This document shows positions 26,757 to 36,268 of a stretch of DNA of 64,000 nt, piece after piece. The first letter of the stretch is position 1. Each line of letters opens with the position of its first letter. Location of the stretch: contig NZ_CP008852.1 in the NCBI RefSeq assembly GCF_000725345.1, positions 3,774,001-3,838,000 of the forward strand. Direction: 5' to 3'. The position numbers and the translations under genes are program-made. The stretch comes from Pelosinus sp. UFO1. GTDB lineage: Bacteria > Bacillota > Negativicutes > DSM-13327. The notes under the pieces were generated by a model. That model worked only from the letters and a program-made list of their open reading frames with translations, was not told where the DNA came from and ran no database searches.

Positions 26757-28028
26757 TTAGCTTTCTTTGCTCTTGGTAACAGGGATAGAAACTATGAATT
26801 TTGTCCCCTTCCCTAATTTGCTTTCAACTTTTATTTGTCCCCTGTGCTTTTCTATGATCCACTTAGCAATTGCCAAACCTAGTCCTATGCCTCCGCTTTC
26901 ACGAGAGCGTGCTTTATCTTCACGGAAAAATCGATCAAAGATATGTGACAAATTCTCAGGTGATATACCACAGCCTGTATCTTGTACTGTAATTACCACG
27001 TTCTTCTCAGACTGAGAGCTGCAGATATGAACTTGTCCCCCTGCATGGGTGTATTTAAAAGCATTATCAATTAAGATAACCATCAATTGATGCAGACGTT
27101 CTTTGTCAGCTATCAGCTCTAAGTTAGGTTGAATATTCCATGTCAGGTTAACCCTATATACTTCTTCCATTACCTCAAACCCTTGAACTACACTATGAAT
27201 AACCTCGCTTATGTTTACTGGCGCCAGTTGAAGCTCTGCTTTGTTAGCATCAGACCTGGCTAAAGTAAGAAGACTGGATATTAGTTTGGTCATTCGCTTT
27301 GACTCTTTCATTATAGTATTAATCCTGTGACCTTCTTCCTCAATGGTATGTTTAGGATGTCTTAACATCAATTCTGCATTATTATATATTCCCGTGATGG
27401 GTGAACGAAGTTCATGGGATGCCTCGGAAACAAACTGTTGCTGCTTTTCCCACGCTGCCCGAATCGGAACCATAGCGCGTCCTGCGAGAAAATATCCAGC
27501 TAGAATTATACTGATCACACTTATTATTCCGCCTCCAACAGTAATCCACAGCAGGTTATTAAGTAATTCAATTTCAGAATCCACAATACTTACAGCAATT
27601 ACTTCCTGAACAAGAAACCCACCATCTCCATTATACAAATTGTTTTCATATTGATACGGTACGCTGATCATCCGATAAACATGGTTTTGATATTCTTTAG
27701 TCTGAATCTCTCCAGTCGTTGCCAAGGCGGCGATTTTTGCGATGTCTTCAGTCTCATCAATCCTAAAAGGGGTTGGATTGATGATCCGTCCATCAGAGCT
27801 CCGTAACAACATAAATATTCGCGGATCAAAAGGGGGAGGGGGAGCGGCTAGCGCGAAGCGCCCTTGGGGCAAGTTAAATAAATTGGCCTGTGACTGCATA
27901 GCATTGTCAACTTTGTCAAATAAACGGAGAGCTAAATATCCATAAAGTATTGAGGTAAATGCTACAAAAATTAAAAGAAACACTAGCGAGTTCAAAATTG
28001 TCAATCTGCGAGATGTAATTTTAAACAT
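26757..28028 (-). CDS. Sensor histidine kinase
   Basis: 423 residues: N-terminal membrane helix (about 10-32), an extracytoplasmic domain of some 120 residues with a Pro-rich patch (AAPPPPFDPRIFM), second membrane helix (about 158-180), a short linker, HisKA with phospho-His in FVSEASHELRSPITGI, and HATPase with IDNAFKYTHAGG (N-box), DTGCGIS and GGIGLGLAIAKWI. Partner of the response regulator that starts its operon, 2 bp upstream. Ligand unknown; the divergent CAP-protein gene or the exported protein downstream are possible targets. Confidence 0.95.
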   Translation of the reverse strand: MFKITSRRLTILNSLVFLLIFVAFTSILYGYLALRLFDKVDNAMQSQANLFNLPQGRFALAAPPPPFDPRIFMLLRSSDGRIINPTPFRIDETEDIAKIAALATTGEIQTKEYQNHVYRMISVPYQYENNLYNGDGGFLVQEVIAVSIVDSEIELLNNLLWITVGGGIISVISIILAGYFLAGRAMVPIRAAWEKQQQFVSEASHELRSPITGIYNNAELMLRHPKHTIEEEGHRINTIMKESKRMTKLISSLLTLARSDANKAELQLAPVNISEVIHSVVQGFEVMEEVYRVNLTWNIQPNLELIADKERLHQLMVILIDNAFKYTHAGGQVHICSSQSEKNVVITVQDTGCGISPENLSHIFDRFFREDKARSRESGGIGLGLAIAKWIIEKHRGQIKVESKLGKGTKFIVSIPVTKSKES

Positions 28029-28030
28029 TA

Positions 28031-28705
28031 CTATTTCTCCCTTAGTATAAAACCAGTCCCGCGCACTGTTTGTATAAGCATATCGAAGCCGTAGGGAGCA
28101 AGCTTTTTCCTTAAATAATGGATATATAAATCAACAACGCTAATAGCAGCTTCGGAATCGTATCCCCAAATCCGATCAAAGATTTGGTCCCTAGTAAGGA
28201 TTTGCTCTTTATTTAAAATGAGAAATTCCAAAATATCATATTCTTTGCTACCTAGTCCGAAAGGTTGCTTTCCAGCAAAGCCATCACGAACTTTGCTGTT
28301 TAATGAAATGCCCCCATAACTTAAATCACCTTCTGTCACTAGGTTCCCCTTACGCCGCATAAGTGCTTTTATTCTCGCCAATAGCTCCCTTATTGCAAAA
28401 GGCTTCACCAAATAATCATCCGCTCCTGCATCTAAGCCAATGACACGATCATCTACACTATCTCGTGCCGTGAGAAGCAATATTGGCACAGGACAGCCCT
28501 TTGCCCTTAAGGCGCTAACTATTTCAAGCCCATTTACTTCAGGCAACATGATATCTAGTACTAATAGATCATGTATACACTGTTCAGCCGCGTACAACCC
28601 AAGGTCACCCGTAGATGCCTCATCAACAATATAGTTTTCTTCTAATAGTAGAGCGACAACGGCTTCCCTTAAAACATTGTCGTCTTCAATGACAAGAATC
28701 TTCAT
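28031..28705 (-). CDS. OmpR-family response regulator
   Basis: 224 residues: receiver domain with E7-D8-D9 pocket, phospho-acceptor D51 (LVLDIMLPEVNG), T in LLTARD and K in YLVKPFAIREL; C-terminal winged helix (about 125-222) with LGSKEYDILEFLILN and VRGTGFILRE. First gene of a two-gene operon with the kinase. Transcribed divergently from the CAP-domain gene at 28932, with 226 bp between. Confidence 0.95.
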   Translation of the reverse strand: MKILVIEDDNVLREAVVALLLEENYIVDEASTGDLGLYAAEQCIHDLLVLDIMLPEVNGLEIVSALRAKGCPVPILLLTARDSVDDRVIGLDAGADDYLVKPFAIRELLARIKALMRRKGNLVTEGDLSYGGISLNSKVRDGFAGKQPFGLGSKEYDILEFLILNKEQILTRDQIFDRIWGYDSEAAISVVDLYIHYLRKKLAPYGFDMLIQTVRGTGFILREK

Positions 28706-28931
28706 TCCAATTCTCCTTATCTAGCAAGAAAATGACTCCATTCTTATATTGCTTATTTTTTTACATAATATCCTGCATAATTTCACCTTCAATTTTACCC
28801 ATTCAGGCGATTCCAACAATTGCATAACAAAGACAAAAAAAACTCAAAAATTTGTAGTGTATTATAAATACTATACCAATTATGTAAACACTATTAATTT
28901 GCTTTTTTAAAAATTAAGGAGGAAATACAAA

Positions 28932-30044
28932 ATGAAGAAATCGATTCATAGCGCTCTACTAGGAGTACTAGGTACATCCATGGGAATGTACATGATGGTT
29001 GTGCCACTTACAACCGTTTATGCAAGTGAGCAACAAGTACCTTTTACGTATAACAGTATTGGAAAAAATGATCTTCAAAGCCTGTTAAACAAAATCAACC
29101 CTAATACAAAAATTAAAAATGAAATTCAAGATCCAGTAGCAGTAGTTAAGACATCAGCTGATAAACTAGGATTCAATGCAAAGGTCGATAGTTTTAACTT
29201 AGCAAGTAAAACGGAAGCATCAGCTATTGTTAAAGTCATCCATAATAGCACTAATTACAATGTTACCCTTAAAAACTCTCTTCAAGATCATAGTCAATGG
29301 ATTATTACTTCAGTTAATAAACTGAATGATACAAGCAAAACTACTCCAACCAAAGATTCCGGCACTGCAAGTAATGGAAGTTCCTCTGCAGGATCTACTA
29401 CAGGATCTACTACAGGATCTACTACAGGATCTACTACAGGATCTACCACAGGATCTACTACAGGATCTACCACAGGATCTACCACAGGATCTACTACAGG
29501 ATCTACCACAGGATCTACTACAGGATCTACCACAGGATCTACTACAGGATCTACTACAGGATCTACCACAGGATCTACTACAGGATCTACCACAGGATCT
29601 GCTACAGGATCTACCACAGGATCTACTACAGGATCTACTACAAACGCTGGTTCAAGTAATACGGCAAGTGCCGAACAACAAGCTGTTGATTTGCTAAATG
29701 CGGACCGTCGTGCTAACGGTCTATCTAATTTACAGGTAGATGCGCGTTTGACCGCTGTTGCCTTAAACCACGCACAAGATATGATTAATCGTAATTTTTT
29801 CTCTCATAACAATCCAGATGGAGAAACCCCTTTCGACCGAATGAAGAAGGCTGGTATATCTTATAGCACCGCCGGTGAGAACATTGCAAAAAACCAAAGT
29901 GTTCAAGCTGCTGAAGTAGCCTTTATGAACAGTTCTGGGCATCGCGCTAATATTTTAAATTCAAGTTATACTACTGTAGGAATTGGTGTCGCATACGACA
30001 AAACTGGTAATGTTTATGTAGTACAAGATTTTATTAAACCGTAG
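28932..30044 (+). CDS. Secreted CAP/SCP-domain protein with GSTT repeat linker
   Basis: 370 residues. Signal peptide (about 1-31, ending in TVYA-S), an N-terminal domain of about 110 residues with no recognised family, a Ser/Thr/Gly linker made of 21 GSTT units (residues 154-237, one GSAT), and a C-terminal CAP domain (about 248-370) of the YkwD type with AVDLLNADRRANGL, HAQDMINRNFFSHNNPDG (His and Glu site), AGENIAKNQS and SGHRANILN. CAP proteins of this type occur in spore coats and cell envelopes. AGGAGG site before ATG. Followed by a strong terminator. Confidence 0.9.
   Translation: MKKSIHSALLGVLGTSMGMYMMVVPLTTVYASEQQVPFTYNSIGKNDLQSLLNKINPNTKIKNEIQDPVAVVKTSADKLGFNAKVDSFNLASKTEASAIVKVIHNSTNYNVTLKNSLQDHSQWIITSVNKLNDTSKTTPTKDSGTASNGSSSAGSTTGSTTGSTTGSTTGSTTGSTTGSTTGSTTGSTTGSTTGSTTGSTTGSTTGSTTGSTTGSTTGSTTGSATGSTTGSTTGSTTNAGSSNTASAEQQAVDLLNADRRANGLSNLQVDARLTAVALNHAQDMINRNFFSHNNPDGETPFDRMKKAGISYSTAGENIAKNQSVQAAEVAFMNSSGHRANILNSSYTTVGIGVAYDKTGNVYVVQDFIKP
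29391..29642 (+). repeat. 12-bp tandem repeat, 21 units
   Basis: Twenty-one copies of GGATCTACTACA (variants GGATCTACCACA and one GGATCTGCTACA), coding GSTT. The third-codon ACT/ACC alternation is the main variation, and GGATCTACCACAGGATCTAC blocks recur in a higher-order pattern, pointing to recent unequal exchange or slippage. Because the unit is a multiple of three, copy changes alter linker length, not frame. Confidence 0.98.
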
Positions 30045-30091
30045 CCCCTTTACCGACCTCAGAACCAACGTATGCACACGTATCACAAATA

Positions 30092-30128
30092 AGCAGAGTC
30101 GAGAGAAATTTCTCGACTCTGCTTGTTT
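30092..30128 (+). terminator. Terminator of the CAP-protein gene
   Basis: Perfect palindrome AGCAGAGTCGAGAGA / TCTCTCGACTCTGCT then TTGTTTGT. A second hairpin (GAGCTGTCTCA / TGAGATAGCTC, 30157-30188) follows. Confidence 0.85.
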
Positions 30129-30249
30129 GTCATACAAACCGTTCTTCGCTATATAAGAAGAGCTGTCTCATCTTTTGAGATAGCTCTAACGCTTCTTACT
30201 TGTAGGCTGATAAACTTTAACTTGCTAATTAATTTATATTAAGATGTGA

Positions 30250-30296
30250 AAAAATTGAAACGCCTGCAAGGCTAAGCTGCTTTGCAAGAGTTGTCG
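30250..30296 (-). repeat. R1 repeat copy g (hairpin with short tail)
   Basis: Hairpin CGCCTGCAAGGCTAAGCTGC with 3' arm TTTGCAAGAG: arms imperfect (one transition per arm), tail mostly lost. Lies about 92 bp past the AraC-type gene stop at 30388. Confidence 0.65.
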
Positions 30297-30387
30297 TTAT
30301 GCTGTAACATTTAGTTTTGCCATCTTAAAAGGTCATCTCTGAATATTACTACAAGCTTAGTATCAAATTTCATTTTATATCTTTTCC

Positions 30388-31167
30388 TTAATTTAAATGT
30401 GATTTATATTCAAACGCTGTTATTCCATAAACTCTTTTAAAGTGCTTATTTAAATGGGATAAATCAACAAAACCACATTCTGCTATAGCCGAGTAAATAT
30501 CTTTATTTTTTTCTAGTAACTGTTTTGCACGATTTACCTTGCAAAACAGAAAATATTGATAGGGTGAAATTCCAGTATTCGCTTTAAATAACCTAATAAA
30601 TTGAAACTTTGACATAGCAAGCTCTTTGCATATTTCATCAAGCTTTAGTACATTTTCTAATTTATAATAAATCATTTCCTTTGCTTTTTTTATTAGCGTA
30701 TTATCTTTTTTGTAATACGTTGTACAAATATTAGTGAGAGTAAAGTTATCTACGAGGGATAGGAGCAACTCACTGCACAAGGCTTCATCTTGTTCACTTA
30801 GAATTGCGCTTGAAAGATGTAAAATACTTTTCTCAAGTGCTTGATTATATACAATTGGGGAAGAAAATCGAACTATATCCTTTTTTTGAAGTATCTGCAA
30901 AAATAACATAGGATCAATATATAACATAACATAGTCAATACCCGTCTTATCATGTGCCCTACCATCATGTGTCTGTTCAGGATAAAAAAGCATAACCCCA
31001 TTTTTATATGATGAATGTAAACTGCCATCTAGATTGTACTGTTGAATGCCGCGCAGAGTTACACCAAACGCGTATTCCTTATGACAATGCTTTTTATATG
31101 TGAAGTCAGTAAAACTAGCTGATAACACAGTAATATCTGATGTTTTTTTATAAATGAATTTCTCCAC
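30388..31167 (-). CDS. AraC family regulator with cupin sensor domain
   Basis: About 260 residues: N-terminal AraC-type cupin (residues ~10-150, HCHKEYAFGVTLRG, GVMLFYPEQTHDGRA) and C-terminal double helix-turn-helix (about 165-260; LAMSKFQFIRLFKANTGISP, FVDLSHLNKHFKRVYGI). This architecture is common next to LysE-type exporters in Proteobacteria and here overlaps the end of a LysE gene. The frame is open from a GTG at 31176, but AGGAGG is placed best for the GTG at 31167; the ATG at 31173 is also possible. Likely controls the exporter. Ended by R1 copy g. Confidence 0.9.
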   Translation of the reverse strand: MEKFIYKKTSDITVLSASFTDFTYKKHCHKEYAFGVTLRGIQQYNLDGSLHSSYKNGVMLFYPEQTHDGRAHDKTGIDYVMLYIDPMLFLQILQKKDIVRFSSPIVYNQALEKSILHLSSAILSEQDEALCSELLLSLVDNFTLTNICTTYYKKDNTLIKKAKEMIYYKLENVLKLDEICKELAMSKFQFIRLFKANTGISPYQYFLFCKVNRAKQLLEKNKDIYSAIAECGFVDLSHLNKHFKRVYGITAFEYKSHLN

Positions 31168-31172
31168 ATCCA

Positions 31173-31769
31173 TCACCTCCTAAGCATCTCCACTAGTCCC
31201 GAAACCATTACAGCAGAATAGACTAGAAAAAGTGACATACTTATATTAACTGGCTTTTGATATTTCTGCAGGTATTTCTTGAAAATCGCCCCGAAAAGCA
31301 CCCAAGTGACAAAGGCTAAAAAGCCAATACCGCTAATAATTGCCACATACAATGCTAACATATCTGGTGCTGTATAATATGGCATAACAAAGCTTGGAAT
31401 TACCGTCATAGTAAACAACACGACCTTGGGATTTACAAACTGCATAAAAAAACCTGACTTAAAGGTAGCAACCTGTTTTGCAGTTGACTTCGATGTATCC
31501 ATTATATATATCTGATAAGCCAAATACAAAATATAGAGGCTTCCGATTATCTGCATTATAATCAAAATTTTTGGTATTACCGTCACAAGCACGCTATTTA
31601 ATATAGCGGATATAGCAAGTAATGAACCAAAAGCAATTGTTGCACCATATGCGTATTCCATCGCTTTTTTTATTCCTAAATTATGCACCGTAGATAATAT
31701 AACAATATTTGTAGGTCCAGGTGTAAATGTTATTATAACGCAGTATATTAACAAAGATGTAATATTCAT
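31173..31769 (-). CDS. LysE family amino-acid exporter
   Basis: 198 residues, six hydrophobic helices, LysE/RhtB family. The family signature is at the N-terminus (TFTPGPTNIVILSTVHNLG, with GxxxA-type helix after it) and the FMQFVNPKVVLF block mid-protein. These export amino acids or analogues, driven by proton motive force. First gene of a two-gene unit with the AraC regulator (stop and start overlap). Substrate not predictable. AAGGAG before ATG. Confidence 0.92.
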   Translation of the reverse strand: MNITSLLIYCVIITFTPGPTNIVILSTVHNLGIKKAMEYAYGATIAFGSLLAISAILNSVLVTVIPKILIIMQIIGSLYILYLAYQIYIMDTSKSTAKQVATFKSGFFMQFVNPKVVLFTMTVIPSFVMPYYTAPDMLALYVAIISGIGFLAFVTWVLFGAIFKKYLQKYQKPVNISMSLFLVYSAVMVSGLVEMLRR

Positions 31770-31850
31770 GATGTAAGCTCCTTCGAAGTTTTCTCATGAA
31801 TTATACTTCTAAAAAAGTAAGTGAGTATAGTACATTATTGCAAATTTCCA

Positions 31851-31909
31851 TCCAATTTACTGTTAAAATACAAACGCCTGCAAAGCTAGCTGCTTTTCAG
31901 GCGTTTGTG
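31851..31909 (-). repeat. R1 repeat copy h (terminator-type)
   Basis: Arms AAACGCCTGCAAAGC / GCTTTTCAGGCGTTT: both arms changed ACTCCTG to ACGCCTG together, so base pairing is kept (compensatory change). Lies 17 bp past the phosphatase stop codon. Confidence 0.75.
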
Positions 31910-31925
31910 CTAAGACCTCTTATAC

Positions 31926-32630
31926 TTAATAATAATTAGCCTTAATTCCCCGCGGTTTGATTTCTAGCCCGGCTTCATACAAGTGGGAAGTATCAGCTAG
32001 TCCAATACAACGCGGTAGTGCCCATTCATCTGACCGCTGGTCAAACAAAATAGTGGTAACCGAACTAGGCGGCAGCCAAAATCCAGCCCACATTACACTT
32101 AAAGGGATACGTAGCAAATGGGCCAACCAGGTTAGGGCAAACCCATTATGACAGAAGACAGCAACTTTCTCTTCACTGGACTTAAGGCATCGGTATTTAA
32201 AGCCCTGTCGCTCATACCCTTGTTCTTTCAGAAACGTATCAGATTCACTAACTAATTGCGCAAATGTTTCTTCCAACTTCAGTTTTTGATAATCAGGCAA
32301 GGTATGCCAGTCGGAATAGGTTGGTCCGGGCTCTTTGTCAAATATTACTTCGCCAGGCACATCCCAAGCTGCCATCCCTTCCCATGGTGCCTCGGTACAA
32401 CGCCATTCTTCCAACTCCTGCGTCCAAGGCAAAACAGTTGCTTCCTTTTGTAATAAATCAGCAGTATATTGCATTGTATGTAACGCACGTCCCATCGGTG
32501 AAGTGTATAGCTTATCTAGCTTGTAGGACGCCAGTCGTTTGCCTAGTGCCTTGGCTTCCAAATGCCCGTCTGCTGTAATTGTACCGTTTGGATAATCTGG
32601 ATCAGCATGTCGAATAATATATAGCCTCAT
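31926..32630 (-). CDS. Histidine phosphatase family protein
   Basis: 234 residues, histidine phosphatase (phosphoglycerate mutase-like) superfamily. Catalytic motif LYIIRHADPDYPNG (RH-[AG] with His as phospho-acceptor), a second Arg in TSPMGRALHTM, and the second catalytic His in VAVFCHNGFALTWL. Length and inserted middle part do not match PGM itself; closer to broad phosphatases such as CobC/GpmB-type. Single-gene unit with GGAGG before ATG; 39 bp after the MFS gene, which is read in the same direction. Confidence 0.88.
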   Translation of the reverse strand: MRLYIIRHADPDYPNGTITADGHLEAKALGKRLASYKLDKLYTSPMGRALHTMQYTADLLQKEATVLPWTQELEEWRCTEAPWEGMAAWDVPGEVIFDKEPGPTYSDWHTLPDYQKLKLEETFAQLVSESDTFLKEQGYERQGFKYRCLKSSEEKVAVFCHNGFALTWLAHLLRIPLSVMWAGFWLPPSSVTTILFDQRSDEWALPRCIGLADTSHLYEAGLEIKPRGIKANYY

Positions 32631-32669
32631 TTTTTTCCTCCCACCATGTAAAAAATATTTTAAATTTCA

Positions 32670-33866
32670 CTATGAATTACTAGTATCCATCCTAGCTTTT
32701 TTAACTTCTAAATGATGCTGAGGTTCCCTTATAAACATCGTAAGAATAAAACCGATTATCGGCAGTAAAACCAGTATATCGAAAACTAAGGTAATTCCCC
32801 AATGATCTGCAGCCCATCCCAACCCCAAAACCCCCATAGTACCTAGTCCAACGCTAAATCCAAGAGTAAAACCGGATGCTAGCCCTACATTTTGAGGCAT
32901 CATTCTTTGCGTCAGTACTAAACTACTGGTCGCAGTTGCCGACAACAAAATACCTATAAGAGCTAAAATAACAAAAATCAATATGCCGTTAGCCGATAAA
33001 AACCAGTACATTAATAAAGCAATGGGCAGGATGGAATACATCATAACTAACTTACTGCCATATCTGTCACTCAATATACCTCCGAACATAGTCCCTACCG
33101 CACCTGCCGCTAAATATACAGTAAGCAGAGAACTTGCATAGATCTCACTTCCTCCTAAATGGGAAACATAGTATAAAGGTACAAATGTACTAATCCCTGA
33201 TGTAACAGTGGCACGGGTCAGAATCATCCCCAGCAAAGCAAATAGTGGCCAGTTAACACAATCTTTAAGTGTTCCCAAACTTCCTTTCCCTTTGACTTCG
33301 GGACATGGTATTTTATTAATTTCATAAAATAAGGCAACACCAATTAAAATGCTCGGCAGCGTATAAATAAGAATTAGAGGACTTTGCCCTCCTAATAGCA
33401 ACACCGCCAGAAGCATAGATCCCAATGCCACACCAGCATAACCGCCTAAGGAAAAAATGCTAACTGCTTTACCTTTTTCGCGCCCACCAATAAAATTTAC
33501 GGTTTTCGCAGCTTCAGGATGAAAGGCTGAATTCCCTAAACCACTGATCGCCGTACACACCATAACTAAAAGATAATTAGGAACTAGTAAAGAAGCAGCC
33601 ATAAATATCCCCGTAATCATACAGCCTACAGGCATTAGCCAAAGACGGTGCTTTTGATCGCTTATATATCCAAACAAGGGTTGACTGACCGAGGATGCTA
33701 AATTTTGTGTCAATACAATAGCACTTACTTCGGCATAAGACAAAGCAAATTTGGCTTTCAAGAAGGGTAGCGCTACATAAAGTGCTCCCGGCGATAAATC
33801 GGCAACCAAATGACCAAGTGCGATAAGCCAAATTGTTTTGGGAACATTCTTAAATAGATTCAACAA
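32670..33866 (-). CDS. MFS transporter, fosmidomycin-resistance (Fsr) type
   Basis: 398 residues, 12 membrane helices, major facilitator superfamily. It resembles the Fsr group (start LVADLSPGALYVALPFLKAK, LSYAEVSAIVL, GYISDQKHRLWLMPVG, SGLGNSAFHPEAAKTVNFIGG, GREKGKAVSIFSLGGY). Fsr proteins export fosmidomycin and similar polar compounds. A FosX gene lies 27 kb away, unrelated in position. Start is TTG (33866 or 33863) after GGTGA. Whether it confers resistance cannot be told from sequence. Confidence 0.88.
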   Translation of the reverse strand: MLNLFKNVPKTIWLIALGHLVADLSPGALYVALPFLKAKFALSYAEVSAIVLTQNLASSVSQPLFGYISDQKHRLWLMPVGCMITGIFMAASLLVPNYLLVMVCTAISGLGNSAFHPEAAKTVNFIGGREKGKAVSIFSLGGYAGVALGSMLLAVLLLGGQSPLILIYTLPSILIGVALFYEINKIPCPEVKGKGSLGTLKDCVNWPLFALLGMILTRATVTSGISTFVPLYYVSHLGGSEIYASSLLTVYLAAGAVGTMFGGILSDRYGSKLVMMYSILPIALLMYWFLSANGILIFVILALIGILLSATATSSLVLTQRMMPQNVGLASGFTLGFSVGLGTMGVLGLGWAADHWGITLVFDILVLLPIIGFILTMFIREPQHHLEVKKARMDTSNS

Positions 33867-33950
33867 TTATATCACCCACTAATACCTAAAAATAATTTGA
33901 TAATCCATTTTCTTATCATTTTAATCAATATATATAATATAAACTACTTG

Positions 33951-34030
33951 GAAAATAGTATCCTTATTCCTTTTATTTACCATCAAAATATAAAAATCCT
34001 GCAAGGCAAAGTGTTTTGCAGGAGCTTGTT
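33951..34030 (-). repeat. R1 repeat copy i (full length terminator)
   Basis: Full-length copy with tail (AATAGTATCC, TTATTTACCATC, AAAATATAAAAATCC) and hairpin TCCTGCAAGG / TTTTGCAGGA. About 108 bp past the GT39 stop codon, the longest distance in the set. Confidence 0.75.
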
Positions 34031-34137
34031 GTTTGTACAAGATTCATTCACTCACCTAGAATGTGAACTGTTACTCAGCAATATGGTACTGAAATGCGGC
34101 CCCCAAAAAACAAAATCCAACATACGTTTATCAGTTT

Positions 34138-36102
34138 TTAAATATGACACTCGTATAGCCGCATGGGCATCCTTTGCAGTGAATTTTGCCCCCCATACTG
34201 TGCAATATTTTCATGCTCCGGCTTTGTCTGCCATTCTACATCTGGTACAAGTATGCCATGAACAGTTACCCACTCTTCAATTTCTGGTTGCTGACCATTG
34301 GTTGAACCGATTAAAATATAACGAACCTGTCCACTAGCAACCAACTCTTCAAGTTTTTCCGCATTCAATATCTTTTCTGAGCCCATAAATCCACCATAAG
34401 TGATTACGGGTTGCCCCATGTCAAGTATGATTGGTGATGCAATATTCGCATTCGGCACAGCCACAACATATTTTTCCCCACTTCTATGTGAAGCAAGGAA
34501 ATTCTCTAACTTACCCGTGTCAACGTTAAACCTGCCTGATAAATTCAGCATGCTTCCCGGTACATTCGATTGTCTCAACTGAGTATTCAGATCAGGGCCT
34601 GCATAAGGGAAAGCTGCATTTCCCGAACCATATAAAACTGGTGTAATCGACCAGGCAAATGGCGCAATTAATAGGCTAACAATCCCTGCAACAACAATCG
34701 TATGATGATACTTGTTTTGCCCGTATATTCTGTTTTGCCAGCCCCATAGTAAAACCACTAAAAATCCTGCCCCTATGACCAATGGCAGCATCCAGGAACG
34801 CCATTCATTATATCCTACAATAATTGATGCTTGAACTCCGATAGTCACAAACATTGCAACGGGTAAAAGATAACGTCTTTTTCCTTCACTTGTAGACCAA
34901 TTCACCAGCGTTATATAGCTAATACCGACTAAAGCAGCAATCGCAGGTGCCATCATAACCAAATAATATCGATGTGCTCCTTGGGCAATACTGAAGAAGA
35001 CCATTTCAGGCAGAAGCCAACAACCCCAAAAGAGCAGTTTTATTCTACTTTTTTCAGATAATGCTTGTCGTCGAAATTGGTAGAGTGCAATGACTATCCC
35101 CATTAGCGCGAATGGTAATAACCAGCTGATCTGGCCACCCAATTGATGATTAAAGAGCCTGAACGGGCCGGGTAATCCGGTTTCACCACCTAGCTGCCTC
35201 GTATTACCTGCAGAAAATCCAGAACCAGTAGCAGTTGTTATGTTGGGCACATTAACTCCTGAAGGCGAACTATCCTGTGGCCGCGGGCTGACTGGATTTC
35301 GTGTCTGCCCTTGTCTTCCTGGTATCTTAATTCCATATCCTAGAAAATGTCCAAGACCATTATACCCAGTGGCAAGTTCGAGCTCCGAGTTAGTTTCGCT
35401 ACTACCAACATAAGGCCGGTCTTCCGGGGGAATACGATCCACTGCCACAAACCATAGCAAGGAGCTAGCTATCAAAATTAATGTAGCAGTCAGAAGGTGG
35501 AGCACTTTTGTTTTAAATCTCCTATTTTGGGCAAGTAAATAGGTAATATAGAAAGTTGGCAAAATCATGAAAGCCTCCAGACTTTTTATATTAAAGCCAA
35601 CCCCAATTAGAAAAAAAGCGAGTAATAATTTTTTTAAGCTCAATTCTTCAGCCGCTTGTAAAAACACGAGTACTGCGAATAAGAGTGTCATAACCAACAG
35701 TACATCAATCGTATTGTTGCGACTTGCAGCAACAAAAATTGGAGTAAGAGCTAATACAATTGCTGCTATTAGGCCCGCTCCTTCTCCATGGTATCGCTTG
35801 ACAAGAACATATATTAAATATACAGATATTACGCCACCCAATGCTTGTGGAAGGATTATACTCCATCCATGAAACCCAAAAATCTTCGCACTTAGCGTCT
35901 GTAACCAAAATCCAAGAGGTGGTTTATCGATAGTAATAAATCCACCCGGGTCAAAAGAAACAAAGAAAAAGTTATGCCAGCTCATCAGCATGCTTTTAAC
36001 CCCTGCAGCATAATAAAGATTGGCCATCCCTTCCTGTCGCAAATTAACAAAATGTAGAAGAAGCGATACTACTAATACGAGTACTATTCCTATTCGTTGC
36101 AA
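34138..36102 (-). CDS. GT39-type membrane glycosyltransferase (ArnT/YkcB-like)
   Basis: About 654 residues with 11-12 membrane helices followed by a soluble domain, dolichyl-phosphate-mannose/ArnT-like (PMT_2) family. Typical blocks: the first-loop acidic site (FITIDKPPLGFWLQTLSAK), GWSIILPQALGGV, AASRNNTID, and KSLEAFMILP. A Ser/Gly/Pro-rich loop (about 265-305) precedes the later helices. These enzymes move a sugar from a polyprenyl-phosphate donor onto lipid, polymer or protein outside the membrane; acceptor unknown. TTG at 36102 is preferred: GGAGG lies 8 bp upstream, inside the possible ATG start at 36117. Confidence 0.88.
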   Translation of the reverse strand: MQRIGIVLVLVVSLLLHFVNLRQEGMANLYYAAGVKSMLMSWHNFFFVSFDPGGFITIDKPPLGFWLQTLSAKIFGFHGWSIILPQALGGVISVYLIYVLVKRYHGEGAGLIAAIVLALTPIFVAASRNNTIDVLLVMTLLFAVLVFLQAAEELSLKKLLLAFFLIGVGFNIKSLEAFMILPTFYITYLLAQNRRFKTKVLHLLTATLILIASSLLWFVAVDRIPPEDRPYVGSSETNSELELATGYNGLGHFLGYGIKIPGRQGQTRNPVSPRPQDSSPSGVNVPNITTATGSGFSAGNTRQLGGETGLPGPFRLFNHQLGGQISWLLPFALMGIVIALYQFRRQALSEKSRIKLLFWGCWLLPEMVFFSIAQGAHRYYLVMMAPAIAALVGISYITLVNWSTSEGKRRYLLPVAMFVTIGVQASIIVGYNEWRSWMLPLVIGAGFLVVLLWGWQNRIYGQNKYHHTIVVAGIVSLLIAPFAWSITPVLYGSGNAAFPYAGPDLNTQLRQSNVPGSMLNLSGRFNVDTGKLENFLASHRSGEKYVVAVPNANIASPIILDMGQPVITYGGFMGSEKILNAEKLEELVASGQVRYILIGSTNGQQPEIEEWVTVHGILVPDVEWQTKPEHENIAQYGGQNSLQRMPMRLYECHI

Positions 36103-36210
36103 GACTTTAACCTCCATAAATTAGGTATTAAGACTATATCCTTCTCGATATTGCTCCTGCTCTTTAATTTCTATTGTAATTATGTTGACCCAAAATAAAT
36201 TTTATTATTA

Positions 36211-36247
36211 AACAAACTCCTGCAGCTTTTTGCAGGAGTTTGTTTAA
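36211..36247 (-). terminator. R1-type hairpin copy j (no tail)
   Basis: AAACTCCTGCA / TGCAGGAGTTT stem, identical in arms to R1 but with a short loop (GCTTTT) and none of the conserved tail. It follows the papain-like protease gene by 22 bp. Listed as related because the arms match the repeat exactly. Confidence 0.8.
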
Positions 36248-36268
36248 TAGGTTTATTGTCACTTTTCT

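Noticed and set aside
29391..29642. Possible CRISPR array
   Set aside because: Units are contiguous 12-mers with no spacers and are in frame inside a coding gene.
29294..29697. Two long open frames (minus strand VDPVVDP repeats; plus strand QDLLQDL repeats) over the GSTT array
   Set aside because: Shadows of the 12-bp tandem repeat; the frame of the CAP-domain gene has signal peptide, start site and domain support.
33897..34337. 146-codon plus-strand frame
   Set aside because: Covers R1 copy i and then runs antisense to the GT39 gene; no coding signal.
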